Below are positions 1 to 8,695 of a stretch of DNA of 64,000 nt, piece by piece. The notes beneath the pieces are model-generated. The model made no database searches. It had not been told where the DNA came from and saw only the letters and a list, made by a program, of their open reading frames with translations. Both the position numbers and the translations under genes were made by a program. Source of the DNA: G963663315 sp965214205 (GTDB lineage Bacteria; Pseudomonadota; Gammaproteobacteria; Arenicellales; Poriferihabitantaceae); contig OZ243941.1 of assembly GCA_965214205.1 (NCBI GenBank), positions 1,550,001-1,614,000 on the forward strand, given 5' to 3'. How positions within the stretch are numbered: the first letter of the stretch is position 1; every line of letters begins with the position of its first letter.

Positions 1-123
1 GTGGAGGCCGCGCCGTTTGCGGTGGCGGTCAACAGTACCTTCGTCCCCAGGGAGCAATACGATACCCGGATACTCGAGGACCAGGACCTGATCGACATTG
101 TGCGGCCTGTTTCCGGCGGTTAA
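1..123 (+). CDS. thiS: ThiS sulfur carrier protein, C-terminal part (cut by window edge)
   Basis: The last 40 codons of the gene are visible, read in frame from base 1. The chain ends in Ser-Gly-Gly-stop. In the family this terminal diglycine is adenylated by ThiF and becomes the thiocarboxylate that gives sulfur to the thiazole ring. ThiS proteins are usually about 66 residues, so some 25 residues lie outside the window. The stop is 13 bases before the preferred thiG start, so thiS, thiG and thiDE look co-transcribed. Confidence 0.85.
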   Translation: MEAAPFAVAVNSTFVPREQYDTRILEDQDLIDIVRPVSGG

Positions 124-136
124 CGGGCAGTTGGCT

Positions 137-970
137 ATGGTGGCTGGATCATTAACCCCGGACCCGTGTTCCGATGGCTGGGAGGTCTACGGCGTTGCGC
201 TGCAAAGCCGGTTTCTGATTGGCAGCGCCCAATATCCGTCGCCGCTGGTTTTGCGACAGGCGGTGGAAAAATCCGGGGCGCAGGTAATTACCGTGTCCCT
301 GCGGCGTCAATCTCCGGAGCGGCAAAGCGGAAATCAGTTCTGGGAAGGGCTGCGCGCTCTGGGTATCCATATTCTGCCGAATACCGCGGGTTGTCACACG
401 GTCAAGGAAGCCGTTGCCCTGGCGCAGATGAGTCGGGAGCTGTTTTCCACCAACTGGATCAAGCTGGAAGTGATCGGCGATGATTACAATTTGCAACCCG
501 ATCCCCTGAAACTGGTCGAGGCCGCGGAAAAACTGATTGCCCTGGATTTCAATGTTTTCCCCTATTGTACGGATGACCTGGTTTTATGCAGAACCCTGGC
601 GGAAGCGGGCTGTGAGGTGGTCATGCCCTGGGGGTCGCCGATCGGCACCGGTCAGGGCTTGATCAACCCGTATGCTCTGGAGTCCATTCGGGATCGTCTG
701 CCCGAGACCAGGCTGATTATTGACGCCGGTCTGGGGAAACCTTCCGATGCCTGTCAGGCCATGGAAATGGGTTACGATGGCGTACTGCTGAATACAGCCG
801 TGGCGAAAGCGGTTGACCCGGTCAGTATGGCGGATTCCTTTCGGGGCGCGATCATTGCCGGGCGGCTGGCCTTCCAGGCAGGCGTGATTCGCAAGCGGCA
901 GAGCGCCTCGCCGAGTACGCCCACCGTGGGCATGCCTTTCTGGCATCAGACTTCCCGGCAGCTTGACTGA
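137..970 (+). CDS. thiG: Thiazole synthase ThiG
   Basis: ThiG joins 1-deoxyxylulose 5-phosphate, dehydroglycine and ThiS thiocarboxylate to make thiazole phosphate in the cytoplasm. The 277-residue product has the family length. It shows the segment WIKLEVIGD with the Schiff-base lysine near residue 107, and the glycine-rich phosphate-binding loop MPWGSPIGTGQG. An upstream in-frame ATG at 98 would overlap thiS, so the ATG at 137, just after the thiS stop, is preferred. The stop overlaps the start of thiDE by 8 bases, which suggests translational coupling. ThiO/ThiH and ThiF are not in the window. Confidence 0.93.
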   Translation: MVAGSLTPDPCSDGWEVYGVALQSRFLIGSAQYPSPLVLRQAVEKSGAQVITVSLRRQSPERQSGNQFWEGLRALGIHILPNTAGCHTVKEAVALAQMSRELFSTNWIKLEVIGDDYNLQPDPLKLVEAAEKLIALDFNVFPYCTDDLVLCRTLAEAGCEVVMPWGSPIGTGQGLINPYALESIRDRLPETRLIIDAGLGKPSDACQAMEMGYDGVLLNTAVAKAVDPVSMADSFRGAIIAGRLAFQAGVIRKRQSASPSTPTVGMPFWHQTSRQLD

Positions 971-2477
971 TCATCCAGACGAGCGGGCCGTACTGGTGGT
1001 CGGTGGGACAGACCCGACCTCCGGAGCCGGCATTCATCTCGACAACCGCGTTCTGCAAACCCTGGGATTGCATGGGTTTTTCGCAATCAGCGCCATTACG
1101 GCCCAGAACAGTCATGGAGTTTCCTTGTGCAGCGCGGTCACCGGAAAGCCATTCGATCAGCAACTGGAATGCCTCCAGGCCGAATTTGCCCCCCGTGCCA
1201 TCAAGGCCGGTCTGATCTGTGATCGCGAACAGATGCGGTCTGTCTGTTCGCTGCAGGAGCGGTTCGGTTGCCCGCTGATTCAGGACCCGGTAATGGTCAG
1301 CTCATCGGGCGGGGTGATGGTTGGCGCCGAAACAGTTCGCGAGAGTGTCATGCAGGCGGCAGACCGGATTACCCTGTTGACCCCCAATATCGCGGAAGCG
1401 CAGGCGCTGGCCGGCATGAAGATCAAATGCCGCGCTGATCTGGTTGCCGCATCAGAGCGGATACTGGAATCCGGAATATCCAGCCTGTTGATCAAGGGCG
1501 GGCATCTGGATGGCACGGCGTCCGGTGATACCGGCGATACCGCAAATGAATGTTGCGATTATTTCAGCGATGGCGATGAAAGTTTCTGGATAGTGAGCCC
1601 GCGGATGCAAAAAGGGAATGCAGTCCGGGGCACGGGCTGCACCCTGGCTACGGCCATTGCCGGAGCCATGGCGCTGGGACACGATCTGCGGGACGCCATT
1701 ATTCTGGCGAGGAGCGTGACCGGGCGCAATATCGGACAGCGTTATCAATTGGGCGGAATGAGGTTTCAGGCATGTCAGTCCTGGCCGGATCATTATCGGC
1801 AACTGCCCACACTGCGCTACACAAATCCACAGAAGAAAAAACGGACCTTTGCCCGATGCGATACCGACCGCCTCGGCATCTATCCGGTGGTCGATAGCGC
1901 TGAATGGGTACGCCGTCTACTCGAAGCCGGAGTGCGAACGATCCAGTTGCGCATCAAGAATGCCGGTAAGAATACCAGCGACCGGCATATCGAGACGGAA
2001 ATCATCCAGGCGGTGGAAAGCGCCAGCCGGGTCGGGGCCCGATTGTTCATCAATGATCATTGGCGGCTGGCGATCAAGCGTCGCGCCTACGGCGTTCATC
2101 TGGGTCAGGAGGATATCCAGAGCGCTGACCTGGACCGGATCGCCGAATCCGGGCTGCGTCTGGGGGTATCCACTCACAGCCATTGGGAAATGGCCGCGGC
2201 GATTGATCTCGATCCGGGTTACATCGCGATTGGTCCGATCCATCATACTACCAGCAAGGTGATGCCATTCGCGCCGCAGGGCCCCGACAAGGTACGTTAC
2301 TGGATGGAAATGCTGGATGGACGGTGGCCGTTGGTCGCCATTGGCGGCATTGACCTGAAGAGGGCGCGGACGCTTAAATCCACCGGGGTGGGTTCGGTCG
2401 CGATGATTTCAGCGATCACCCAGGCGAAATCCTGGAGACAGGCAACCGCTGAATTGCTGGACCTCTGGTCGGACTGA
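963..2477 (+). CDS. thiDE: Bifunctional HMP-phosphate kinase / thiamine-phosphate synthase (ThiD-ThiE fusion)
   Basis: The 504-residue protein has two domains. Residues 1 to about 275 are ThiD (HMP and HMP-P kinase, ribokinase fold), with GGTDPTSGAGI near the N-terminus and the anion-hole motif RGTGCTLATAIAG near residue 222. Residues from about 300 on are ThiE, a TIM barrel that joins HMP-PP to thiazole phosphate, with VRTIQLRIK, LFINDHW and the phosphate-binding VAIGGIDL. The start is a TTG overlapping the thiG stop. No internal stop or frameshift separates the domains, so this is a true fusion and supplies the two steps after thiazole and HMP formation. Confidence 0.9.
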   Translation: MTDHPDERAVLVVGGTDPTSGAGIHLDNRVLQTLGLHGFFAISAITAQNSHGVSLCSAVTGKPFDQQLECLQAEFAPRAIKAGLICDREQMRSVCSLQERFGCPLIQDPVMVSSSGGVMVGAETVRESVMQAADRITLLTPNIAEAQALAGMKIKCRADLVAASERILESGISSLLIKGGHLDGTASGDTGDTANECCDYFSDGDESFWIVSPRMQKGNAVRGTGCTLATAIAGAMALGHDLRDAIILARSVTGRNIGQRYQLGGMRFQACQSWPDHYRQLPTLRYTNPQKKKRTFARCDTDRLGIYPVVDSAEWVRRLLEAGVRTIQLRIKNAGKNTSDRHIETEIIQAVESASRVGARLFINDHWRLAIKRRAYGVHLGQEDIQSADLDRIAESGLRLGVSTHSHWEMAAAIDLDPGYIAIGPIHHTTSKVMPFAPQGPDKVRYWMEMLDGRWPLVAIGGIDLKRARTLKSTGVGSVAMISAITQAKSWRQATAELLDLWSD

Positions 2478-2490
2478 ACCGGCGGCCCGG

Positions 2491-3513
2491 CTAAAATTGC
2501 CGGATGATGGAGAATTCCGCCAGTTTGCCGAGCGCCGCGCGGTATTCGTTGTCGGGCAACCCGGCAAGGGCTGACTGCGCCATCCGGACCTGGGACTGAG
2601 CCAGTTTGAAGGTGTAGTCCAGGGCGCCGGTGGAGCGGACGATTGCCAGAATTTCGTTCATTTTGGTGCGGTCGCCTTGTTCAATAGCGGTCGTAATCAC
2701 CTGTTTTTGTTGGTCATCGCACTGCTTCAGGGCATGAATCAACGGCAGGGTCGGTTTCCCCTCCGCGAGGTCATCACCCACATCTTTCCCGATTTTCCGG
2801 CTTTGCGCGTCATAATCCAGAATGTCGTCCACCATCTGAAACGCGGTGCCCAGGTACATGCCATAGTCCGCCAGCGCCTTGCAGATTCCGTTCTCACGAT
2901 TTGCGATGCTGCCGCCGAGCAGCGCGGACGATTCAAACAGTTTTGCTGTTTTGCGGTGAATGGTATCGAAATACTGGGTTTCGGTGACGTCAGCGGAATG
3001 GGCATTGAGCAGTTGCATGACTTCGCCCTGTGTCATGGTATTGGTGGTCTCGGCCAGAATCCTCATGACTTCCATGTTGTCCATTTCCACCATCATCTGG
3101 AAAGACCTGGAATACAGGAAATCGCCGATCAGCACACTGGCCTCATTACCCCAGGCGATATTGGCCGTAGGCTGTCCCCGGCGAGTGACCGAAGCGTCAA
3201 CGACGTCATCATGCAGCAGGGTCGCGGTATGGATCATCTCGATAATGGCCGACAGCAGGATATGATGGTTGCCCTGATAGCCGCAGCAACGCGCGCTCAA
3301 CAACAGGATGAGAGGCCGCAGTCGTTTGCCGCCGCCTTGTGTGATATACGTCCCCATGGTATTGATCAGGGAAATGTCGGACTTCAGGCGATTGCGGATA
3401 ACATGATCCACATTTTTCATTTCCGCCCTGACCAGTGAAATGGCTGAATCCAGGAGCAGTCGCGGATTTTGAGCGGGGTCGATACCGGATGATTGCAGGT
3501 TCGAGAGGGTCAT
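2491..3513 (-). CDS. ispB: Octaprenyl/polyprenyl diphosphate synthase
   Basis: This trans-prenyltransferase makes the isoprenoid side chain of ubiquinone. Both aspartate-rich motifs are present: HDDVVD at about residue 102 and QMVDDILDYD in the second half. The substrate-binding GGKRLRP is also present. The ATG at 3513 (MTLSNLQ) gives 340 residues, close to the usual 320-325. An in-frame start at 3585 would add 24 unrelated residues and reach into the promoter region of rplU. The gene is transcribed divergently from rplU, the conserved gammaproteobacterial arrangement. Chain length cannot be read from the sequence. Confidence 0.92.
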   Translation of the reverse strand: MTLSNLQSSGIDPAQNPRLLLDSAISLVRAEMKNVDHVIRNRLKSDISLINTMGTYITQGGGKRLRPLILLLSARCCGYQGNHHILLSAIIEMIHTATLLHDDVVDASVTRRGQPTANIAWGNEASVLIGDFLYSRSFQMMVEMDNMEVMRILAETTNTMTQGEVMQLLNAHSADVTETQYFDTIHRKTAKLFESSALLGGSIANRENGICKALADYGMYLGTAFQMVDDILDYDAQSRKIGKDVGDDLAEGKPTLPLIHALKQCDDQQKQVITTAIEQGDRTKMNEILAIVRSTGALDYTFKLAQSQVRMAQSALAGLPDNEYRAALGKLAEFSIIRQF

Positions 3514-3593
3514 ATTGATTAATCGGATTCTGTAACCGCCTATTTTAGCCGACAATGAATGGCTTGATTGCGTGAATGTTACCAATAAATCAA

Positions 3594-3622
3594 TTGACTG
3601 TATGTTCAGGGGCGGATAAAAT
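3594..3622 (+). promoter_or_regulatory. Sigma70-type promoter for rplU-rpmA
   Basis: A -35 box TTGACT (3594-3599) and a -10 box TAAAAT (3617-3622) are separated by exactly 17 bases and lie 34 bases upstream of the rplU ATG. The near-consensus match fits a strongly expressed ribosomal protein operon. Confidence 0.7.
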
Positions 3623-3655
3623 CCGGCGTCCCTGAAACCTCTTCAGATATAAACC

Positions 3656-4048
3656 ATGTACGCAGTCATCGAAACCGGCGGTAAACAATACAAGGTTGCC
3701 GTGGGAGATAAACTCAAGGTAGAAAAAATTCCGGTCGCTGAAGGTGATTCAGTGAACATTGACCGGGTTTTGATGATCTCTGATGATGGCGAGGTGAAGG
3801 TGGGTTCCCCGCTGGTGGACAGTCAGGTCAACGCGACCGTCCTGTCTCATGGCAAGCGGCGCAAGATCAAGGTATTCAAAATGAAACGGCGAAAAAACTA
3901 TCGCCGCACCCAGGGCCACCGGCAGTCCTACACGGAAATAGAAATTACCGGGATCGGCGGCAACGCCGCGGCGGTAGTCGAGCCTGAAAAGCAATTGCAG
4001 TCCCCGGAACCAACCGCAGGCGCGGCGGTCGAAGCGCGCGCGGAATAA
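3656..4048 (+). CDS. rplU: 50S ribosomal protein L21
   Basis: L21 binds 23S rRNA in the large subunit. The N-terminus MYAVIETGGKQYKV and the segment KRRKNYRRTQGHRQ are diagnostic. The product is 130 residues where about 103 is usual. The extra C-terminal tail, after EITGI, is rich in Ala, Pro and Glu and looks disordered. It is followed by rpmA after 36 bases, the universal L21-L27 operon. Confidence 0.97.
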   Translation: MYAVIETGGKQYKVAVGDKLKVEKIPVAEGDSVNIDRVLMISDDGEVKVGSPLVDSQVNATVLSHGKRRKIKVFKMKRRKNYRRTQGHRQSYTEIEITGIGGNAAAVVEPEKQLQSPEPTAGAAVEARAE

Positions 4049-4084
4049 TCAGCATATCGACGCATTATCGGTAAGGAGTCTATC

Positions 4085-4336
4085 ATGGCACACAAGAAAG
4101 CAGGCGGCAGTTCGAGAAACGGCCGTGATTCGGTCTCCAAAAGACTGGGGGTTAAAAAATTCGGCGGGGAACAGGCGCTTGCGGGCAATATTATCGTAAG
4201 ACAGAGAGGAAGCCGGTTCCATCCTGGCAAAAATACCCGGCTCGGCAAGGATTACACGCTGTTCGCCACCGCTCCGGGCAAGGTGCTGTTCGAGGTAAAG
4301 GGGCCGAACAAGCGCAAGACAATCAGTGTTATCTGA
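4085..4336 (+). CDS. rpmA: 50S ribosomal protein L27
   Basis: The 83-residue product begins MAHKKAGGSSRNGRDS, the conserved N-terminal arm that reaches the peptidyl-transferase centre. The motif RQRGSRFHPG follows. AAGGAGT upstream of the ATG is a good ribosome binding site. A terminator hairpin follows directly, so L21-L27 forms a two-gene unit upstream of obgE. Confidence 0.97.
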   Translation: MAHKKAGGSSRNGRDSVSKRLGVKKFGGEQALAGNIIVRQRGSRFHPGKNTRLGKDYTLFATAPGKVLFEVKGPNKRKTISVI

Positions 4337-4361
4337 ACAAGCCGGAACAATATGAAATAAT

Positions 4362-4393
4362 AAACCCCGCTTTGTTATCAGGGCGGGGTTTTC
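4362..4393 (+). terminator. Rho-independent terminator after rpmA
   Basis: AAACCCCGC (4362-4370) pairs with GCGGGGTTT across a 12-base loop and runs into a short T stretch. It lies 25 bases after the rpmA stop and 55 bases before obgE. Confidence 0.8.
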
Positions 4394-4448
4394 TGGTTCT
4401 GGTCTTGATTTTTCATGTCGGAGGGCGTTTTATCCGGCAGCGGCTATC

Positions 4449-5534
4449 ATGAAATTTGTAGACGAGGCGACAATCAGGGTTATTGCCGGCAGGGGCGGTG
4501 ATGGCTGTTTGAGTTTCCTGAGAGAAAAATATCGCCCGAAAGGCGGGCCGGATGGAGGTGACGGGGGAGACGGAGGCAACATCTTCCTGGTCGCCAAAGG
4601 CGGTCTGAACACGCTTTCCGATTTCCGGTTCGCGCGATTGCATCGGGCACAAAACGGGCAGGGCGGCGCTGGCCGAGACCGGTTCGGAAAGGCCGGAGAA
4701 GACCTCGAGATTGACGTTCCTCCGGGCACCATCGTCAGTGACGCGCAAACCTGTGAACTGATCGGCGAGTTGACCTGTGACGGCGAGCGTCTGCTGATCG
4801 CGCAGGGCGGCCGACGCGGCCTCGGCAACGCCAGGTTCAAATCCAGCGTCAATCGCGCGCCGCGTAAAATCACCAAAGGGAAGCCGGGCGATGAGAGACA
4901 GCTCAGACTGGAACTCCGGGTGCTGGCGGACGTGGGACTGCTGGGAGCGCCAAACGCCGGGAAATCGACATTACTGAGCGCCGTATCCCATGCCCGGCCC
5001 AAGATAGCCGATTACCCCTTTACGACCCTGCATCCGCAACTCGGGGTGGTTGACGTGGGAGATTCTAACAGCTTCGTAATCGCGGATATTCCCGGATTGA
5101 TAGAAGGCGCTTCCCATGGCGCCGGCCTGGGCATCGAGTTCCTCAAACACCTGAACCGGACACGGGTCCTGCTCCACCTGGTTGATATTGCCCCGATTGA
5201 CGGGACGGCCCTGCTACAGGATATCCGGAAGATTGAAAAGGAACTGGGCGAATATGACGCCGACCTTGGAAACCGGGAAAGATGGCTGGTCTTGAACAAA
5301 ATTGACGCGATAAATCCGGACGAAGCCTGTGAAATTGAAGAACAGTTGAAAAAACAACTGGAACCGGGTATTCCGATTTACCGGATATCGGCGGTGTCCG
5401 GACAGGGATGCGACCAGCTGATTCACGATTTAATGCGGCGGCTGATCGACATCGACGAAGCAGACAAGGCCCGGCAGATCCGGCAAGCCGAACAGGTCAA
5501 GCAAGCTGAGCAGGCGCGGCAGGCGGTTTCGTGA
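4449..5534 (+). CDS. obgE: GTPase ObgE/CgtA
   Basis: Obg is an essential GTPase involved in late 50S subunit assembly and stress response. Residues 1-158 form the glycine-rich Obg fold (GGDGGDGGNIF, GGRRGLGNARF). The G domain follows with P-loop GAPNAGKST near residue 165, switch DIPGLIEGA, and the NKID base-specificity motif. The last 25 residues form an unusual tail of repeated (R/K/E)QAEQ-like units in place of the acidic tail common in gammaproteobacteria. The TGA stop overlaps the proB ATG (TGATG), indicating coupling. Confidence 0.96.
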   Translation: MKFVDEATIRVIAGRGGDGCLSFLREKYRPKGGPDGGDGGDGGNIFLVAKGGLNTLSDFRFARLHRAQNGQGGAGRDRFGKAGEDLEIDVPPGTIVSDAQTCELIGELTCDGERLLIAQGGRRGLGNARFKSSVNRAPRKITKGKPGDERQLRLELRVLADVGLLGAPNAGKSTLLSAVSHARPKIADYPFTTLHPQLGVVDVGDSNSFVIADIPGLIEGASHGAGLGIEFLKHLNRTRVLLHLVDIAPIDGTALLQDIRKIEKELGEYDADLGNRERWLVLNKIDAINPDEACEIEEQLKKQLEPGIPIYRISAVSGQGCDQLIHDLMRRLIDIDEADKARQIRQAEQVKQAEQARQAVS

Positions 5535-6658
5535 TGGTTTCGAGAAAGGTACTGACCGATTCGGCCCGGTGGGTCGTTAAAATCGGCACGTCACTGCTTA
5601 CAGACGCCGAATCCGGATTAAATCAGGACGCGATCCATTCCTGGGTCCGGCAAATCGCGGAGCTGAAGCGGCAGAATGTCGATGTCGCGCTGGTTTCTTC
5701 CGGTTCCATCGGTGAGGGCCTGCGGCGCCTGGGGTGGGACAGGCGGCCCGGAGAGGTGCACCGGGTACAGACCGCGGCCGCAGTGGGCCAGATGACTCTG
5801 GTTCAAAGCTACGAGGCCGCGTTTCGAAATCATGGCATACTGACGGCGCAGATCCTGCTCACCCACGCGGACCTGGCCAACCGGCAGCGATACCTGAATG
5901 CGCGCAATACATTGCGGGAGTTGTTGGGTTTGGGCGTCGTACCGACCGTCAATGAAAATGACGCGGTCGTGAATGAGGAAATCCGGTTCGGTGACAATGA
6001 TACGCTGGCGGCGCTGACAGCGAATCTGGTGGAGGCGGAATGCCTGATCCTGCTGACCGACCAGCAGGGGTTGTATGATGGAGACCCCAGAGAATCCGGG
6101 CAGGTCAATCTGGTGCATTATGGCCGGGCGGGCGACCCCGCATTGCATGAAATGGCGGGTTCCGCCGGCGAGCTCGGCCGGGGCGGCATGATCACGAAAC
6201 TGACCGCCGCGCAAAAGGCGGCCCGCTCCGGGTCCACCACCGTGATTACATCCGGGCTTGAACCGGACGTTCTCCTGAAACTCAGACGAGGCGAGGAATT
6301 GGGAACCATGCTCATCCCAGGCAAGGGCCGGATTGCGGCGAGAAAGCAATGGCTGGCCGGGCAACTCCGGGGGAATGGCAAGCTGGTGCTGGATTACGGC
6401 GCCGTCAATGTACTGAAGGAGCAGGGGCGCAGTTTGCTGCCGATTGGCGTGACCGCGGCGGAAGGGACTTTTACCCGCGGCGAGATCGTGATCTGCTTCG
6501 ATCAGGCGGGCAATGAAGTCGCCCGCGGCCTGGTCAACTACAACGCCGATGAGGTACGCAGGATTATGGGTATTGCCAGCGACCGGGTGGAAAGTGTGTT
6601 AGGTTATCGCGGTGAGACAGAACTGATCCATCGCGATAATATTGCGATCACGGTATGA
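5534..6658 (+). CDS. proB: Glutamate 5-kinase
   Basis: ProB phosphorylates glutamate in the first step of proline synthesis. The amino-acid-kinase domain shows KIGTSLL, SSGSIGEGLRRLG, the DNDTLAALTA segment and GRGGMITKL. A C-terminal PUA domain of about 80 residues completes the standard 370-residue form. ATG 5534 overlaps the obgE stop; a GTG one codon earlier is also possible. proA is not in the window. The obgE-proB-rpsT order is the usual gammaproteobacterial one. Confidence 0.95.
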   Translation: MVSRKVLTDSARWVVKIGTSLLTDAESGLNQDAIHSWVRQIAELKRQNVDVALVSSGSIGEGLRRLGWDRRPGEVHRVQTAAAVGQMTLVQSYEAAFRNHGILTAQILLTHADLANRQRYLNARNTLRELLGLGVVPTVNENDAVVNEEIRFGDNDTLAALTANLVEAECLILLTDQQGLYDGDPRESGQVNLVHYGRAGDPALHEMAGSAGELGRGGMITKLTAAQKAARSGSTTVITSGLEPDVLLKLRRGEELGTMLIPGKGRIAARKQWLAGQLRGNGKLVLDYGAVNVLKEQGRSLLPIGVTAAEGTFTRGEIVICFDQAGNEVARGLVNYNADEVRRIMGIASDRVESVLGYRGETELIHRDNIAITV

Positions 6659-6707
6659 ACATCATCGCCGTTTCACAATTCGACGATTCAGGCCATCCGG
6701 GCCATTT

Positions 6708-6983
6708 TCAGGGATTCGCTGATTCCAGGGATTTCAGACGGTTGTTCAGGCGGCTTTTCAGACGGGCCGCGCGGTTGCTGTGGTGCAGGTTCTTTACGGC
6801 TGCGCGATCAATCCTGGAGACGGCTTCACGGTATGCGGTCCGGGCGCCTTCCCGGTCCTTTTCCGAAATAAGTTTCAGCAGCCTTTTTATGGACGAGCGA
6901 AGCGAAGAACGCTGGCTCATGTTGTTGAGCCGTCGTTTGGTATTTTGGCGGGCTCTTTTTCTTGCCTGGGGTGAATTAGCCAA
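6708..6983 (-). CDS. rpsT: 30S ribosomal protein S20
   Basis: The 91-residue basic protein starts MANSPQARKRARQ and contains NKRRLN/SxxRSxIK-type helices typical of S20, a primary 16S rRNA binder. It converges on proB with a 49-base gap and is divergent from murJ. A well-spaced promoter lies 67 bases upstream of its ATG. Confidence 0.96.
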   Translation of the reverse strand: MANSPQARKRARQNTKRRLNNMSQRSSLRSSIKRLLKLISEKDREGARTAYREAVSRIDRAAVKNLHHSNRAARLKSRLNNRLKSLESANP

Positions 6984-7049
6984 GGATTATCCTCTTGAAT
7001 ATGTGAGTCGAAATAAAAGGGTGAATAACGGCACCCGTTCCGGTGGCGG

Positions 7050-7078
7050 AATATGGTCAATTTTGGCCTGAAAGTCAA
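7050..7078 (-). promoter_or_regulatory. Sigma70-type promoter for rpsT
   Basis: Read on the minus strand, TTGACT (7073-7078) and CATATT (7050-7055) are 17 bases apart. The start of transcription would be about 60 bases before the rpsT ATG. Confidence 0.6.
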
Positions 7079-7123
7079 GCCCCAAAGTATGTTGTCCGTT
7101 CAATCATAACCGGTCAGACAGAC

Positions 7124-8695
7124 ATGTCATCCATGCTATTCAAGGCGATGTCGGCGGTGGGGTCGATGACATTGCTGTCGCGGATATCGGGATTGATACG
7201 GGACGTCCTGTTCGCCAATGTGCTGGGAGACAAGGCCGCCGCCGATATTTTTATCATCGCGTTCCGGCTGCCCAATTTTTTCCGTCGGTTATTCGGGGAA
7301 GGCGCCTTTTCAGCCGCCTTCATCCCTGTTTTTACCGAGTACCGGCTGCACAGAACCGGCAACGAAAACGACCGGTTCCTGCAGTTGATGATCGGACGGT
7401 TCGGCCTGATCCTGATTCTCGTCTGTCTGGCGGGTGTGATATTCGCCCCCGCCCTGGTTACGATGCTGGCCACCGGATTCACCCGCGACCCGGAAAAATT
7501 CGCGCTCACGGTACAGGCGTCCAGAATCACTTTTCCATACCTGTTTTTCATATCGCTGGTCGCCATGTCGGCCGGGATGCTGAACTCCTGCAATCGCTTT
7601 GCCGCTCCCGCGGCGACCCCGATTCTGCTCAATATCTGTTTGATTCTGGCAACCTTGTATCTGGCGCCATTGGTCGATGATTCCCCGATCGCGCTTGCCA
7701 TCGGAGTCCTGACCGCCGGCGTGGTTCAATTGCTTTTCCAGATTCCATTCCTGCGTAAGGAAAAGCTGACAATCCGGCCACGGGTGGTCAAACGGCCGGG
7801 GGACGAGGTCGGGGTCGAGGGCGCCCGGCGTGTGCTGGCTTTGACGATACCGGCTTTGTTCGGAGTATCGGTGGCCCAGGTCAACATCCTGATCAATACG
7901 ATACTGGCCTCATTTCTGGTGACCGGCAGCGTCTCGTGGCTGTACTACTCGGACCGCCTGATGGAGTTTCCCCTGGGGGTGTTCGGACTGGCTCTGAGTA
8001 CCGCGATTCTTCCCCATTTGTCACGAAAGCACACCGAAACCGCTTCAGCGGATTTTTCCAGGACTCTGGAGTGGGGGACCCGATGGGCCCTGTTGGTCAG
8101 CATTCCGTCTACCGTCGGCTTGATTGTGCTGGCGCATCCGATGATCAGCGCCATTTATTTTCATGGGGATTTCACCGAAAACGGGGTCAATATGACGGTG
8201 TTGAGCCTGATCGCGTATTCGCTGGGACTGACTCCGTTTGTAATGGTCAAGGTGCTGTCAGCCGGATTTTTCGCAAGACAGAATACCCGGACTCCGGTTC
8301 GGATTGCGATGATTGCGGTTGCGGTCAATATCGTGTTCAGCCTGATTCTGGTATGGCCTTACAAACATGTTGGTCTTGCGCTGGCCACTTCGATTTCGGC
8401 GTTGACCAACGCGCTGATATTATTGATCGTCCTGCGGCGACAGGGAATTTTCGTCGTCGAGCGTAAATGGATCGGCTTTGTGGTACGGATTATGATTGCC
8501 GCGGCGGCTATGGGATTATCGGTATGGTGGCTGGTCGGGGCGCAAAGCTGGTGGCTGGAAGTGTCCGTATGGGCAAAGGCCATGAGGCTCGGATTGCTGG
8601 TGGGACTGGGCTGCGTCACCTATATTGCCGCGTTGCTTGTTTTGGGCGTGAACCCCAGGTCGCTCTGGAGAATCAGGGAAAGCGGCGCATTATGA
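7124..8695 (+). CDS. murJ: Lipid II flippase MurJ
   Basis: MurJ moves lipid II across the inner membrane for peptidoglycan synthesis. The protein of about 523 residues is almost wholly hydrophobic helices, consistent with 14 transmembrane segments. It carries the family signatures SRISGLIRDVLFANVLG and FFRRLFGEGAFSAAFIPVF. An in-frame start at 7043 would add 27 residues that look like translated leader and overlap the rpsT promoter. ATG 7124 or 7133 fits the family N-terminus (MLFKAMSAVGSMT). Its stop overlaps the ribF start in ATGA. Confidence 0.95.
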   Translation: MSSMLFKAMSAVGSMTLLSRISGLIRDVLFANVLGDKAAADIFIIAFRLPNFFRRLFGEGAFSAAFIPVFTEYRLHRTGNENDRFLQLMIGRFGLILILVCLAGVIFAPALVTMLATGFTRDPEKFALTVQASRITFPYLFFISLVAMSAGMLNSCNRFAAPAATPILLNICLILATLYLAPLVDDSPIALAIGVLTAGVVQLLFQIPFLRKEKLTIRPRVVKRPGDEVGVEGARRVLALTIPALFGVSVAQVNILINTILASFLVTGSVSWLYYSDRLMEFPLGVFGLALSTAILPHLSRKHTETASADFSRTLEWGTRWALLVSIPSTVGLIVLAHPMISAIYFHGDFTENGVNMTVLSLIAYSLGLTPFVMVKVLSAGFFARQNTRTPVRIAMIAVAVNIVFSLILVWPYKHVGLALATSISALTNALILLIVLRRQGIFVVERKWIGFVVRIMIAAAAMGLSVWWLVGAQSWWLEVSVWAKAMRLGLLVGLGCVTYIAALLVLGVNPRSLWRIRESGAL

